Below are positions 14,890 through 21,158 of a stretch of DNA of 21,158 nucleotides, one piece after another. The notes under the pieces were generated by a model that was not told the origin of the DNA, made no database searches, and was given only the letters and a program-made list of their open reading frames with translations. The number at the start of each line of letters is the position of its first letter. Positions within the stretch are counted from its first letter, which is position 1. Both the position numbers and the translations under genes were made by a program. Origin of the DNA: Rubritepida sp. (GTDB lineage Bacteria; Pseudomonadota; Alphaproteobacteria; Acetobacterales; Acetobacteraceae); contig JACMRO010000067.1 of NCBI GenBank assembly GCA_014376425.1, positions 1 through 21,158 on the forward strand, given 5' to 3'.

Positions 14890-14940
14890 GGCGCACCATT
14901 CCGGCTTGCGCGCGCCATGGTCAAGCGCGACATTCAAGCC
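14890..14940. promoter_or_regulatory. 51-base divergent intergenic region, putative back-to-back promoters
   Basis: All transcription signals for the FAD oxidase/lpt operon (-) and galD (+) should lie here or inside the opposite gene. On the minus strand TTGACC (14924-14919) is a good -35, with a weak AATGGT (14900-14895) 18 bases on. On the plus strand TTGCGC (14906-14911) is followed after 17 bases by GACATT (14929-14934). The two -35 boxes sit close and facing. Both would place the transcript start near the start codon, i.e. leaderless or nearly so. A short CTTG/CAAG pair (14905-14925) could be a regulator half-site. All of this is weak by sequence alone. Confidence 0.28.
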
Positions 14941-16023
14941 ATGCGTCAGACCCGAATTCCCTGCGTCATCATGCGCGGCGGCTCCAGCCGCGGCCCGTAT
15001 TTCCTGGCCGCCGACCTGCCGGCCGATGACAGCCTGCGCGACGCTGTGCTGCTGGCCGCGCTGGGCAGCCCGCACCAGCTGCAGGTCGATGGCATCGGCG
15101 GCGCCAATTCGCTGACCAGCAAGGTCGCCATCGTCTCGCCCAGCGCCGAGCCGGGGGTGGATGTGGACTACCTGTTCGCCCAGGTCGATATCGGCCGCGC
15201 CCTGATCGACACCCGGCCCAACTGCGGCAACATGCTGGCCGGCGTGGGCCCCTTCGCGCTCGAAGCCGGGCTGGTCCGCGCCACCGGCGAGGCGACGACG
15301 GTGCGCATCCGCAACCGCAACACCGGCGCGTTGGTGGATGCCCTGGTGCAGACCCCGGGCGGCGAGGTCACCTACGATGGCGATGCCCAGATCCCCGGCG
15401 TGAACGGCACCGCCGCGCCCATCGAACTGCGCTTCCGGCAGATCGCCGGCGGCAAGACCGGCCGGCTGCTTCCGACCGGACAGCGATCCGAAACGATCAA
15501 CGGCGTCGAGGTTTCGCTCGTCGATTGCGCCATGCCCATGCTCATCCTGCGCGCCGCCGATCTGGGCACCAGCGTCGATGCCACCCCGGCCGAAATCGAC
15601 GCTGACACAAAGTTGCTGGCCCGCATCGAGGTGATCCGCCTGCAAGCCGGCAGCCGCATGGGCCTGGGCGACGTGACCGACAGCGTGGTGCCCAAGGTCG
15701 GCCTGGTCGGGCCTGCGGACGATGCCGATTTCGCGGTGCGCTACCTGACCCCGCACGCCGTGCACAAGGCGCTGGCGGTCACCGGCGCGATCTGCCTGGC
15801 CACCGCGTCCAAATTGCCCGGCACGGTGGTGCCGCCCAGCGCCGGCGATGTGGTGCGCATCCGCCACCCCAGCGGCGTCATCGCGGTGCCGATCGAGATG
15901 AATGGCGAGGAGGACGTCGCCTGGGCCGGCATGCTGCGCACCGCGCGGCGCATCATGGAGGGCACGCTGCTGGTGCCCGGACGGATCTGGGCCGGCCACG
16001 CCCTGAAGCTGGCTGCCGAATGA
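14941..16023 (+). CDS. galD: 4-oxalomesaconate tautomerase-like, PrpF family
   Basis: This 360-residue PrpF-family protein has a double diaminopimelate-epimerase-like fold. It begins MRQTRIPCVIMRGGSSRG, close to GalD (4-oxalomesaconate tautomerase of gallate/protocatechuate degradation). It also has QVDGIGGANSLTSKVAIV (48-65) and RPNCGNMLAGVGPFALE (92-108). K61 and C95 have the same 34-residue spacing as the Lys and Cys I recall as catalytic in PrpF. The ATG at 14941 matches homologues; ATG 14917 would add eight residues. The stop overlaps the following Bug gene as ATGA. No other gallate or protocatechuate 4,5-pathway gene is present, so methylaconitate isomerisation (PrpF) or another tautomerisation is also possible. 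The family call is firm, the exact reaction less so. Confidence 0.82.
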   Translation: MRQTRIPCVIMRGGSSRGPYFLAADLPADDSLRDAVLLAALGSPHQLQVDGIGGANSLTSKVAIVSPSAEPGVDVDYLFAQVDIGRALIDTRPNCGNMLAGVGPFALEAGLVRATGEATTVRIRNRNTGALVDALVQTPGGEVTYDGDAQIPGVNGTAAPIELRFRQIAGGKTGRLLPTGQRSETINGVEVSLVDCAMPMLILRAADLGTSVDATPAEIDADTKLLARIEVIRLQAGSRMGLGDVTDSVVPKVGLVGPADDADFAVRYLTPHAVHKALAVTGAICLATASKLPGTVVPPSAGDVVRIRHPSGVIAVPIEMNGEEDVAWAGMLRTARRIMEGTLLVPGRIWAGHALKLAAE

Positions 16024-16970
16024 TCCGCCGCCGCACCCTCCTGGCCACGCTGCCGCTGCCGGCGCTGGGCCAGGGCTTCCCCACCCGGCCGCTGCGCATC
16101 CTGACCGCCTTCGCTGCCGGCGGCGGCACCGACCTCATCGCCCGCACCCTGGCGCAGGCGCTGATCGGCCCGCTGGGCCAGCAGGTCATCGTCGAGAACA
16201 GGCCGGGCGCCGGGGGCAACTTGGCGACCGAGATATGCGCGACCGCGCCAGCGGACGGCTACACGCTGCTGATGGGCAATCATGGCCCGATGAGCGTGAA
16301 TCCCACGCTGTTCCGCAACCTCCGCGTCAACCCGGAAACGGCGCTGGAGCCTATCGGGCTGGTCGCCGACGCGCCGCTGGTGGTGGTGGTGGGCAGCCGC
16401 TCCCAGGCGCGGGATTTCCCGGGCCTGATGGCGGAGATTCGCGCCGCGCGGGGCGACGTCAACTACGGCTCGGCGTCCAACGGCTCGGCCAGCCACCTGG
16501 CCGCGGCGCTGTTGCTGCAGATGGCTGGCGCGGAGGCCGAACACATCCCTTACCGGGGGGCGGCGCCGGCACTGACCGACATCGTCGGCGGCGTGCTGCA
16601 TTTCATGATCACCACCCTGCCCTCGGCGGTGGGGCTGATCTCGGGCGGGCAGTTGCGCGCACTGGCAGTGACCGGGGAACGGTCGATAGACGTGTTGCCC
16701 GGCGTGCCGCCGGTGGCGGCAACGGTGCCCGGCTACAAGGCCACTGCCTGGTACGGCATCCTGGTGCGCGCCGGCACGCCGCAGCCGGTGGTGGCGCGGC
16801 TGGCCGAGGCACAGCGCACCGCCCTGGCCGACCCGACCCTGATCACCCGGCTGCGCGACGAAGGCTGTGAACCGTCGGGCATGGACGGCCCTGCTTTCGG
16901 CCGGCTGATCCGGGAGGAGCGGGTGCGGTGGGCCGAGGTGGTGCGGCAGGCCCGCATCACCGTCGATTGA
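16020..16970 (+). CDS. Bug/TctC-family tripartite tricarboxylate transporter substrate-binding protein
   Basis: This is a periplasmic solute-binding protein of 316 residues. The N-terminus MIRRRTLLATLPLPALGQG carries twin arginines and a short hydrophobic core, suggesting Tat or Sec export with cleavage near residue 19. The mature part begins FPTRPLRILTAFAAGGGTDLIAR, the Bug hallmark whose carbonyls bind a carboxylate ligand. Then come VENRPGAGGNLATE, ADGYTLLMG, and SASNGSASHLAAALLLQMAG with the typical HIPYRGAAPALTDIVGG. Bug proteins feed TctAB permeases with citrate, aromatic acids and other carboxylates. No tctA or tctB is in the window, as is common for these orphan binding proteins. Overlap with galD (ATGA) suggests that its ligand is related to the tautomerase substrate. 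Confidence 0.93.
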   Translation: MIRRRTLLATLPLPALGQGFPTRPLRILTAFAAGGGTDLIARTLAQALIGPLGQQVIVENRPGAGGNLATEICATAPADGYTLLMGNHGPMSVNPTLFRNLRVNPETALEPIGLVADAPLVVVVGSRSQARDFPGLMAEIRAARGDVNYGSASNGSASHLAAALLLQMAGAEAEHIPYRGAAPALTDIVGGVLHFMITTLPSAVGLISGGQLRALAVTGERSIDVLPGVPPVAATVPGYKATAWYGILVRAGTPQPVVARLAEAQRTALADPTLITRLRDEGCEPSGMDGPAFGRLIREERVRWAEVVRQARITVD

Positions 16971-16975
16971 GGCGC

Positions 16976-17003
16976 TGATGCGGGCGTTGGCCAGTCCGCA
17001 TCA
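16976..17003. terminator. 8-base inverted repeat between convergent genes, possible terminator
   Basis: TGATGCGG (16976-16983) and CCGCATCA (16996-17003) form a perfect stem with a 12-base loop, 5 bases after the Bug stop codon. A second small stem, GAGGC/GCCTC with a 4-base loop, lies at 17035-17048, nearer the rhlE stop. Neither has a T-run, so classic intrinsic termination is not shown. Position between two converging genes supports an end-of-transcript role. Confidence 0.4.
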
Positions 17004-17065
17004 ACGAAGCCGGCCAGCCATTCGCAGGCCAGGAGAGGCAACCGCCTCGCCGGCCCGCCTTGTTC

Positions 17066-18502
17066 TTACCAGCGCCCGCGGCTGGTCGAAGCCGGCGCCG
17101 CCGCATCCCGGAAATCGCCCTCGCGAAAGCCCCGTTCGCGCCCCCGCGTGGCATCCCCGCCAGCGCGCGGGGCGGATGGCGCGCGCGGTGCGGAAGCCGC
17201 CCGCGGTTCCTGCGGGCGCGCCGTGGCCCGCCCCTGCGGCGCCGGGCCACCGGCCCCGCGACCGCGGCCCTGGTTCTGCCCCTGGTTCTGTTTCGGCTTG
17301 GGCGCGCCATGCGGCCGCACAAACTGCTTCACATCCATATTGCCAGGCGCGGGCAGCGCGCGCGACTTGTCGGTGCGGCGGTCCTCGCTCGGGATCGCCT
17401 GGCGCGTCAGCTTCTCGATCGCGCGCAGCTTGTCCTGGTCATCAGGCGCGCACAACGCGATCGCCTCGCCCGAGGCACCGGCACGGGCAGTGCGGCCGAT
17501 GCGGTGCACATAGGTCTCCGGCACCTCCGGCAGGTCGTGCTGGATGACGTGGGTCACGCCGTCCACATCGATGCCGCGGGCGGCGATGTCGGTCGCCACC
17601 AGGATCGGCGCCAGGCCGCGCTTGAACTGGTCCAGCGCCCGCTCGCGCTGCGACTGGCCCTTGTTGCCGTGGATGGCGTTGGCGGCCAGGCCGTCGGCTT
17701 CCAGGTTCTTCACGATCTTGTCGGCGCCGTGCTTGGTGCGGCTGAACACCAGCGCGCGGCCCACGCCCGGCGCGCGCAGCAATTCGGCCAGCATGCCGCG
17801 CTTGCCGCCGGCTTCAACGTGGATGACGCGCTGGTCGACCCGTTCGGCGGTGGTGGCCACAGGTGTCACTTCCACCCGGGCCGGGTTGCTCAGCATCTCG
17901 CCGGCCAGCTTGGCGATCTCGTTCGGCATGGTGGCGGAGAAGAACAGCGTCTGCCGCTCACCCGTGGGCGGAGTCGCGCGCAGAATCTTGCGGATCGGCG
18001 GCAGGAAGCCCTTGTCGAGCATCTGGTCGGCCTCATCCAGCACCATGATCTGCACGTGGTCGAGGCGGGCATGCCGGCTGTCCAGATGGTCCTGCAGGCG
18101 GCCCGGCGTGGCGACGACGACGTCGACACCGCGCGCCAGGTCGCGGATCTGCGGCGCGTGGCCGACACCGCCGAAAACGGTGATGACGGTCAGGCCCATG
18201 TGCTTGCCATAGGTCTTGAAGCTGTCGGCGATCTGGCTCGCCAGTTCACGCGTCGGGCTCAGCACCAGGCAACGCATCCCGCCGCGCGGCGGGCGGCCGG
18301 GGGTGGCGGCCAGCTTGTGCAGGATGGGCAGGGCGAAGGCGGCAGTCTTGCCGGTGCCGGTCTGGGCAATGCCCAGCACGTCGCGGCCGGCCATCGCCAG
18401 CGGGATTGCCTGCGCCTGGATCGGGGTTGGGATGGTGTAACCGCTCTCCTCCAGCGCCTGCAGCAGGCTGGGGTGAAGGCCGAGTTCATTGAATTGAGTC
18501 AT
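17066..18502 (-). CDS. rhlE: ATP-dependent RNA helicase, DEAD-box, RhlE-type
   Basis: This 478-residue DEAD-box helicase unwinds RNA duplexes in ribosome assembly or RNA turnover. All core motifs are visible: F4 and the Q-motif (TPIQAQAIP, 26-34), motif I AQTGTGKT (46-53), PTREL (83-87), TPGR (132-135), DEAD (156-159), SAT (189-191), FSRTKHGAD (253-261), ATDIAARGID (303-312) and HRIGRTAR (333-340). After about residue 375 comes a low-complexity basic tail rich in Gln, Gly, Pro, Ala and Arg with several RG repeats, as in RhlE proteins that use such tails to hold RNA. The start ATG is followed by TQFNELGL, usual for the group. It is convergent with the Bug gene and preceded by a 203-base leader. 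Confidence 0.94.
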   Translation of the reverse strand: MTQFNELGLHPSLLQALEESGYTIPTPIQAQAIPLAMAGRDVLGIAQTGTGKTAAFALPILHKLAATPGRPPRGGMRCLVLSPTRELASQIADSFKTYGKHMGLTVITVFGGVGHAPQIRDLARGVDVVVATPGRLQDHLDSRHARLDHVQIMVLDEADQMLDKGFLPPIRKILRATPPTGERQTLFFSATMPNEIAKLAGEMLSNPARVEVTPVATTAERVDQRVIHVEAGGKRGMLAELLRAPGVGRALVFSRTKHGADKIVKNLEADGLAANAIHGNKGQSQRERALDQFKRGLAPILVATDIAARGIDVDGVTHVIQHDLPEVPETYVHRIGRTARAGASGEAIALCAPDDQDKLRAIEKLTRQAIPSEDRRTDKSRALPAPGNMDVKQFVRPHGAPKPKQNQGQNQGRGRGAGGPAPQGRATARPQEPRAASAPRAPSAPRAGGDATRGRERGFREGDFRDAAAPASTSRGRW

Positions 18503-18705
18503 GAAAATCCATCGGCGGGCGCGGATGTGCGCGGGCCGTTCGCTGTGGGGCGAAAGTTCCCCGCGTGCCGGGTCCCTTCTGGGTGAAGCGCCATCGCTGC
18601 CCGGTTGGCGCCTTGGTGTAGGCGTTCACGCGACCGGGCGCGGAGCCCGTTGAGCCTGCGCTGCGAGCTCGATATGACAGCATGGCTGCCCCGCCGCAAG
18701 GCTTT
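18503..18705 (-). promoter_or_regulatory. rhlE upstream region with a weak promoter candidate
   Basis: This 203-base stretch holds no gene. On the minus strand TTGCGG (18699-18694) and CATATC (18676-18671) are 17 bases apart and could be a weak sigma-70 promoter. That would leave a leader of about 165 bases before rhlE. A 5-base stem (CGGGC/GCCCG, loop TCCGC) lies around 18636-18650. Long leaders are common on helicase genes that are cold-induced or autoregulated, but nothing here proves that. Confidence 0.25.
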
Positions 18706-19272
18706 TCAGCCGAAGGGGATGGCGCCCTCGGGGATTTTCACCTGGCTGACATTCAGCGTCATCGCCACGGCGACGTAGTAGCCGCAGGTGGCTGTCAGCT
18801 CGGTCACACCCGCCTCGCCGAACAGGTCGCGCACCGCGGCGAAGCGATCCTCCGTCACGCCATGCTCGGCGAAAAGCTGGGTGCAGAATGCCCAGATGGC
18901 GGTCTCGGCCGGATCCATCCCCTCGGGCCGGGTGCGGACGGCGATGGCGGCCAGGATACCGGGCGACAAGCCCTCCTGCTTCGCCAGCGCGGCATGCGCG
19001 TGCCATTCGTAGGCCGCGTTCCATTGCCGGGCGGTGATGCAAATCGCCATTTCCACCAGCTTTTGCGGCAGGGTCGCCTCGTAGCGAATGTAGGCGCCCA
19101 CTTTCTGCAGCCGGTCCGCCAGATCGGGCACGCGCAGCCACATGTTGAACGGGCCGCGCGCCCCATCGCCGCCGCGGCTGCCGGCGATGCCGCGGGCGAC
19201 GCGCGCCTGCTCGAAGCTCATCGTCGCCTGGGTCAGGGGCGGGAAGCGGTCTTTCACGGCATATTCCTTCAC
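18706..19272 (-). CDS. carboxymuconolactone decarboxylase (CMD)-family protein
   Basis: This 188-residue all-helical protein has the CMD/AhpD-like core. LPQKLVEMAICITARQWNAAYEWHAH fills residues 68-93, followed by AALAKQEGLSPGILAAI. The CxxC of AhpD-type peroxidases is missing, so a thiol peroxidase role is unlikely. The His in EWHAH and nearby Glu and Trp fit the broader CMD group, whose functions range from gamma-carboxymuconolactone decarboxylation to unknown. At 188 residues it is of the longer type often annotated only by domain. The GTG at 19272 overlaps the acylphosphatase stop as GTGA; ATG at codon 18 (MSFEQARVARG) is an alternative start. It is the last gene of the asmA-atp12-acyP operon. 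Confidence 0.87.
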   Translation of the reverse strand: MKEYAVKDRFPPLTQATMSFEQARVARGIAGSRGGDGARGPFNMWLRVPDLADRLQKVGAYIRYEATLPQKLVEMAICITARQWNAAYEWHAHAALAKQEGLSPGILAAIAVRTRPEGMDPAETAIWAFCTQLFAEHGVTEDRFAAVRDLFGEAGVTELTATCGYYVAVAMTLNVSQVKIPEGAIPFG

Positions 19273-19544
19273 AGGGTCTGGCGACGAATGAAATCAGGCT
19301 CTTCCGGCAACTCGCAAAAACTCTCCACGATCTCAGTCACCTGGGCCAAAGGTGGGCCGCGCCGGCACAGCAGCAGCACCGCCTCGATCGCCGCTTCCTC
19401 GCCGGCCAGCACCGCCTCCACCCGGCCATCGGTGCGGTTGCGCACCCAGCCCTGGAGTTGGTGCGCGCGCGCCGCCTGCAGCAGCCATTCGCGGAAGCCC
19501 ACGCCATGCACCCGCCCGGCGATGAACAGGTGCCGCGCCTTCAC
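19269..19544 (-). CDS. acylphosphatase
   Basis: This small 91-residue enzyme hydrolyses acyl phosphates such as acetyl- or carbamoyl-phosphate. The signature GRVHGVGFREW (residues 10-20) gives the phosphate-binding loop with R18. GWVRNRTDGRVEAVLAGEE (32-50) gives the catalytic Asn36. Length and both motifs fit the family closely. The GTG start at 19544 overlaps the atp12 stop as GTGA, and its own stop overlaps the next gene the same way, so it is translated from the middle of a coupled operon. It is likely cytoplasmic. Confidence 0.96.
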   Translation of the reverse strand: MKARHLFIAGRVHGVGFREWLLQAARAHQLQGWVRNRTDGRVEAVLAGEEAAIEAVLLLCRRGPPLAQVTEIVESFCELPEEPDFIRRQTL

Positions 19545-20245
19545 GCCCGCGCCAGCCGCAGCATGCGTTCGGCCAATGCAAGTTCGGCCGCAATCTTGCC
19601 CCGCCGCGCCAGCGCCTCATCGTCGCGGCCCCAGAATTCCTCCTGGAACAGCTCATTGACCAGGGAGACGCGATGCGCTCCGGCCGCGTCGATCTCGCCA
19701 AGCACCAGGGCCAGGCCCAGCACCAGGCTGCCCAGCGCCGGTACGGCATTGGCCAGGACGGTCAGCGCATAGGGGTCGAGCGCCGCCACCGCATCACGCA
19801 GCGCCCTGCGCGACGCCGCGGGCTGGGTGACATGGATGATGCCGGTGGCGGTCAGCAACGGCGCGCCAAGGGCGTTGGCGCTCCAGGCCAGCCAGGGGTC
19901 CCATTCCAGCGCCTCGACGGCGGCCAGCCGGGCATCCTCCGCCCGGTAGCAGAGCAGGTCGGCGGCGGCATATTCGGCGATGCCCTGGACCATCGGCGCG
20001 GGGTCGGGCGCCACCTTCTCCTGCACGGTCCCGACCAGGCGGGTCAGGGCGATGTCCTCGGGACGGAATTCCTGCCCTTTCGCGCCACCGGCGGCCTGCC
20101 ATTCGGCCGCCAGCGCCTCGGCCAACGCAGGGCGTTCCACCCGCAGCGCGGTGCCGCCGGGCAGCCGCACCGGGCGGCCATCGAGCAGCACGGCCAGCCC
20201 GCCTTCGGCAGGCTCGATCCGCGCCTCGTCCCAGAAGCGCTTCAT
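19541..20245 (-). CDS. ATP12-family F1-ATPase assembly chaperone
   Basis: The 234-residue protein matches the ATP12 family, which binds the F1 alpha subunit during assembly of ATP synthase in mitochondria and is found in alphaproteobacteria. Visible marks are MKRFWDEARIEP at the start, VLLDGRPVRLPGG, LAEALAAEWQA, DLLCYRAED, and ALDPYALTVLANAVPALGSLVLGLAL. The C-terminal segment is VSLVNELFQEEFWGRDDEALARR, where the family usually has a SxxDExWQxExWGxDxEAxxR pattern. The start overlaps the asmA stop as ATGA, and the stop overlaps acylphosphatase as GTGA. No ATP synthase gene is in the window. This gene is among the better indicators of the alphaproteobacterial origin. Confidence 0.93.
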   Translation of the reverse strand: MKRFWDEARIEPAEGGLAVLLDGRPVRLPGGTALRVERPALAEALAAEWQAAGGAKGQEFRPEDIALTRLVGTVQEKVAPDPAPMVQGIAEYAAADLLCYRAEDARLAAVEALEWDPWLAWSANALGAPLLTATGIIHVTQPAASRRALRDAVAALDPYALTVLANAVPALGSLVLGLALVLGEIDAAGAHRVSLVNELFQEEFWGRDDEALARRGKIAAELALAERMLRLARA

Positions 20246-21158
20246 CGCAGCAGCCCACGCAGCAGGTCCGGCGCCTGCGGCCGGGCGCCGGGCGGGGCCG
20301 GGGGTTCGGGCGCCGGCGCCTGGCTGGCCGGTACCGGCCCGGCCCGGCCGCCGCGCGCCAGCCCCAGCGCGGTGGCACAGTCCGACATTGGCGGGCCTGC
20401 ACCCTGGCCTGCCCCCTGGCCGGCGCCCAGCGCCTGCCCCAGCCCAGGCAGCAGCCGGTCCGCCTGGCCACTCAGCACACTGCCCACCATGGCCGAGCCA
20501 TCGAAGCGCGGCGCCGACCAGGGGCCGCTCACCGGCAGCGGCGCCCGCACCCGCAGCCCGGGCGTGCCCGGCACTGGCAGCCGCAGGTCGGTGTTCAGCC
20601 GCAGCGCCAGCGTTTCGTCCCGCAGGCTGACCTGGCCCTGGCCGGTGGCGCGGCCCAGCGACGAATCGACGAAAAGCGTCCGCGCCTGACCGATGCCGGC
20701 CACCACGTCGAAACGCGCGGCGATGCAGGCGAGGCCGATCTCCCCGGCCAGGCCCTGCGCCTGTTGCGGCAAGGCACCGCGGACCAGGCTGGGCGAGACC
20801 CGGCCGTCGGTGACCGCAACCGCCGCATGGCCGATGGCGCTGGCCGCCCAGGCGCGGGTATCCGCCCCCTGGCCGCGCAGGTCGAGGTCGATCTCGCCCC
20901 GGCCCGCGATGGGCGCGCCGAAGGCGGCCACATCCACCCCGTCACCCCGGACGGAGACCTGCAGCTGCGGCAGCGGCCCGGCATTATCGGCCGCCAGGCG
21001 AAGGGTGATCCGGCCGCCATGCAAGGTCAGCAGCAGCGGATCGATGCGGGCCCGCTGATCGGCCAGCAGCAGGCGCCCCTCCCCGGCGCGCCACTCGCGC
21101 GCATTCAGGCGCAGCGCCTCGACACTGAAGGCGAGGTCAGCCACCGCCGCCGGCAGCC
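20242..21158 (-). CDS. AsmA-family protein, C-terminal part (5' end outside window)
   Basis: The frame is open to the window edge, so the GTG at 21144 is internal and only the last 304 or so residues are present. The repeated beta-strand texture (LLLTLHGGRITLRLAADNAG, VSVRGDGVDVAAFG) and IAGRGEIDLDLRGQGAD followed by WAASAIGHAAVAVTDGRVS are typical of the AsmA C-terminal region. AsmA-like proteins are anchored in the inner membrane and are thought to bridge lipids across the periplasm to the outer membrane. The tail is Gly/Gln- then Pro/Ala-rich, with a short GAGQGAGQGAG repeat. It overlaps atp12 as ATGA and heads the right-end operon as far as can be seen. Confidence 0.85.
   Translation of the reverse strand, partial: LPAAVADLAFSVEALRLNAREWRAGEGRLLLADQRARIDPLLLTLHGGRITLRLAADNAGPLPQLQVSVRGDGVDVAAFGAPIAGRGEIDLDLRGQGADTRAWAASAIGHAAVAVTDGRVSPSLVRGALPQQAQGLAGEIGLACIAARFDVVAGIGQARTLFVDSSLGRATGQGQVSLRDETLALRLNTDLRLPVPGTPGLRVRAPLPVSGPWSAPRFDGSAMVGSVLSGQADRLLPGLGQALGAGQGAGQGAGPPMSDCATALGLARGGRAGPVPASQAPAPEPPAPPGARPQAPDLLRGLLR

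Noticed and set aside
14890..15999. Upstream extension of the FAD-oxidase frame (848 codons in all)
   Set aside because: The added part is antisense to the galD-like gene and the oxidase family begins at the ATG at 14889.
1..21158. CRISPR array, insertion sequence, prophage or tandem-repeat array
   Set aside because: Reading through the window I found no regularly spaced repeats, transposase or integrase, or phage genes. The only repeats are short stems and a small Gly/Gln repeat in the AsmA tail.

Overview
This window looks like chromosome from a GC-rich alphaproteobacterium, plausibly Acetobacteraceae or a Roseomonas-like relative. The placement rests on several things: roughly 70% GC with strong G/C third-position bias, frequent 4-base ATGA or GTGA gene overlaps, an ATP12-type F1-ATPase chaperone (alphaproteobacteria and mitochondria), LPS export genes (LptF, LptG, LptD) and AsmA (Gram-negative envelope), and a Bug-type solute-binding protein. 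This is inference from gene content; no 16S or other marker gene is present.

Layout, left to right. Bases 1-3562 (+) are the end of a surface polysaccharide cluster: a truncated glycosyltransferase, a membrane-anchored CapD/WbpM-type nucleotide-sugar dehydratase and a WbpE-like sugar aminotransferase. After a 371-base gap come an MpaB/rubber-oxygenase-family protein (+) and a minimal thiamine thiazole pair, thiS-thiG (+). thiG converges on a short island (about 5850-6360) of much lower GC. The island holds an HNH-like reading frame on the minus strand, broken by one in-frame TGA.

From 6357 to 14889 the minus strand carries one tightly packed set of genes. In transcription order these are a GlcD/D2HGDH-like FAD oxidase, a trypsin-fold lipoprotein, lptF, lptG, lptD and an enolase-superfamily enzyme, leading into the broken HNH-like gene. 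LptF and LptG form the membrane part of the LPS export ABC transporter and LptD is the outer-membrane translocon, so this block mainly serves LPS delivery. The usual surA-pdxA-rsmA genes do not follow lptD.

On the plus strand, diverging from the FAD oxidase across only 51 bases, are a galD/prpF-like tautomerase and a Bug/TctC solute-binding protein, suggesting uptake and metabolism of an organic acid. They converge on a RhlE-type DEAD-box helicase (-). The right end (-) is an overlapping operon reading asmA (truncated by the window edge), atp12, acylphosphatase and a carboxymuconolactone-decarboxylase-family protein.

I saw no tRNA, rRNA, CRISPR array, insertion sequence or intact mobile element. 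The most unusual spot is the broken HNH-like gene in its low-GC island. I do not see convincing evidence of a wholly new multi-gene system.
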